A DNA stretch of 13,870 bases. It comes from Verrucomicrobiota bacterium. Its GTDB lineage: Bacteria > Verrucomicrobiota > Verrucomicrobiia > Verrucomicrobiales > Verrucomicrobiaceae. A program made the position numbers and the translations under genes. The stretch spans positions 1 through 13,870 of the forward strand of contig JAEYYS010000466.1 in assembly GCA_023428335.1 (NCBI GenBank), written 5' to 3'. Shown here piece after piece: positions 13,487-13,870 of this stretch. The notes beneath the pieces are model-generated. The model worked only from the letters and a program-made list of their open reading frames with translations, was not told the origin of the DNA and did not search any database. How positions within the stretch are numbered: the stretch's first letter is position 1; each line of letters begins with the position of its first letter.

Positions 13487-13867
13487 ATGGATCCCCTGGC
13501 CAGCCTGTGTGACGTTGTCGGTGAAGCCCGTTTGCGCGCCCTGGTGGCGGCGTTTTACCGGCGCGTGCGCACGGACGACCTGATCGGGCCGATGTATCCG
13601 CCTGACGACTGGGCGGGGGCGGAGAAGCGGCTGGCGGACTTCCTGATCTACCGCTTTGGCGGGCCGCCGACCTATCTGGAGGAGCGCGGCCACCCGCGCT
13701 TGCGCGGCCGGCACCTGCCGTTTGCGATTGGCGAGGCCGAGCGCGACCGCTGGCTGCAGCTCATGGAGTCGGCCATGACCGAGATCGACCTGCCCGAAGA
13801 AGCGTTGCCGCCGCTGCGGGCCTTTTTCGTCCAGGTGGCGGACTTCATGCGCAATCGGGAAGGGTAG
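13487..13867 (+). CDS. Group II truncated haemoglobin (2/2 globin)
   Basis: A 126-residue haem protein of the truncated haemoglobin family, group II (GlbO type). Key positions are visible: Phe23-Tyr24 (B9-B10) in AAFYRRV; the GHPRLRGRHLPFAIG segment (68-82) with proximal haem-ligand His76 (F8); and Trp89 (G8) in RDRWLQLM, the marker of groups II and III. Members bind O2, NO or peroxide, and roles in NO or peroxide detoxification are proposed; the role here is not fixed by the sequence. The ATG at 13487 is chosen because the globin fold begins right after it. A TTG at 13448 would add 13 residues, and the only GGAGG (13454-13458) lies too far upstream to serve the ATG. Complete, with its stop 3 bases from the window end. 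Divergent from msrA, suggesting a shared oxidative-stress context. Confidence 0.93.
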   Translation: MDPLASLCDVVGEARLRALVAAFYRRVRTDDLIGPMYPPDDWAGAEKRLADFLIYRFGGPPTYLEERGHPRLRGRHLPFAIGEAERDRWLQLMESAMTEIDLPEEALPPLRAFFVQVADFMRNREG

Positions 13868-13870
13868 GGG

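Noticed and set aside
12594..13583. 329-codon plus-strand frame opposite msrA
   Set aside because: It would overlap msrA, its terminator and the globin start; MsrA motifs on the minus strand are unambiguous.
1..13870. CRISPR array, insertion sequence, prophage or toxin-antitoxin pair
   Set aside because: No regularly spaced direct repeats, transposase or integrase motifs, or paired small antitoxin/toxin frames were found on either strand.

Overview
The window is high-GC bacterial chromosome carrying twelve protein genes and one tRNA. The best guess at origin is the phylum Verrucomicrobiota, probably an Opitutae-like lineage. The reasons are a very large TonB-dependent receptor with an N-terminal carboxypeptidase-regulatory-like domain followed by a VELEEFTVQ-type TonB-box region, a long conserved protein of unknown function next to cinA, many exported proteins of unknown function, and weak or absent Shine-Dalgarno sequences before most genes. 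This placement rests on recalled family features, not on a search.

Layout. (1) 122-4421, plus strand: an exported helical-repeat protein followed 16 bases later by the TonB-dependent receptor, which looks like an envelope uptake operon. (2) 4497-5051, minus strand: a DUF4410-like lipoprotein converging on the receptor gene. (3) 5251-5341, minus strand: tRNA-Ser(GCU) with an encoded CCA. (4) 5583-8896, plus strand: a tight three-gene operon made of a 470-aa conserved protein of unknown function, cinA (the two share one base) and a DedA/VTT-type membrane protein 3 bases further on, closed by a terminator-like hairpin. (5) 8897-9264: a gene-free stretch packed with inverted repeats, probably an interspersed extragenic repeat plus a promoter. 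(6) 9265-12699, plus strand: four genes, namely a secreted protein with a GATase1/DUF4350-like domain, two anchored or exported orphan proteins, and a small two-helix membrane protein with a zinc ribbon. (7) 12765-13379, minus strand: an exported methionine sulfoxide reductase MsrA with a clear intrinsic terminator. Divergent from it, 13487-13867, plus strand, is a group II truncated haemoglobin.

How the parts may work together. The first operon is outer-membrane and periplasmic transport of an unidentified substrate. The cinA operon touches NAD salvage: CinA family proteins deamidate NMN to nicotinate mononucleotide, and the protein translationally coupled to it carries a segment that looks like a degenerate nucleotidylyltransferase GSFDP...T/HxGH motif. 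MsrA and the globin point to protection against oxidative or nitrosative stress at the cell envelope and in the cytosol. No CRISPR array, insertion sequence, prophage or recognisable defence system is visible.

The leads most worth pursuing are the cinA-coupled protein of unknown function, the inverted-repeat-rich spacer at 8908-9142, the 7-base tandem repeat that supplies the C-terminus of the VTT protein, the large structured 3' end of the DUF4350-like gene, and two promoters whose -10 boxes sit 7 bases before the start codon, suggesting leaderless mRNAs.
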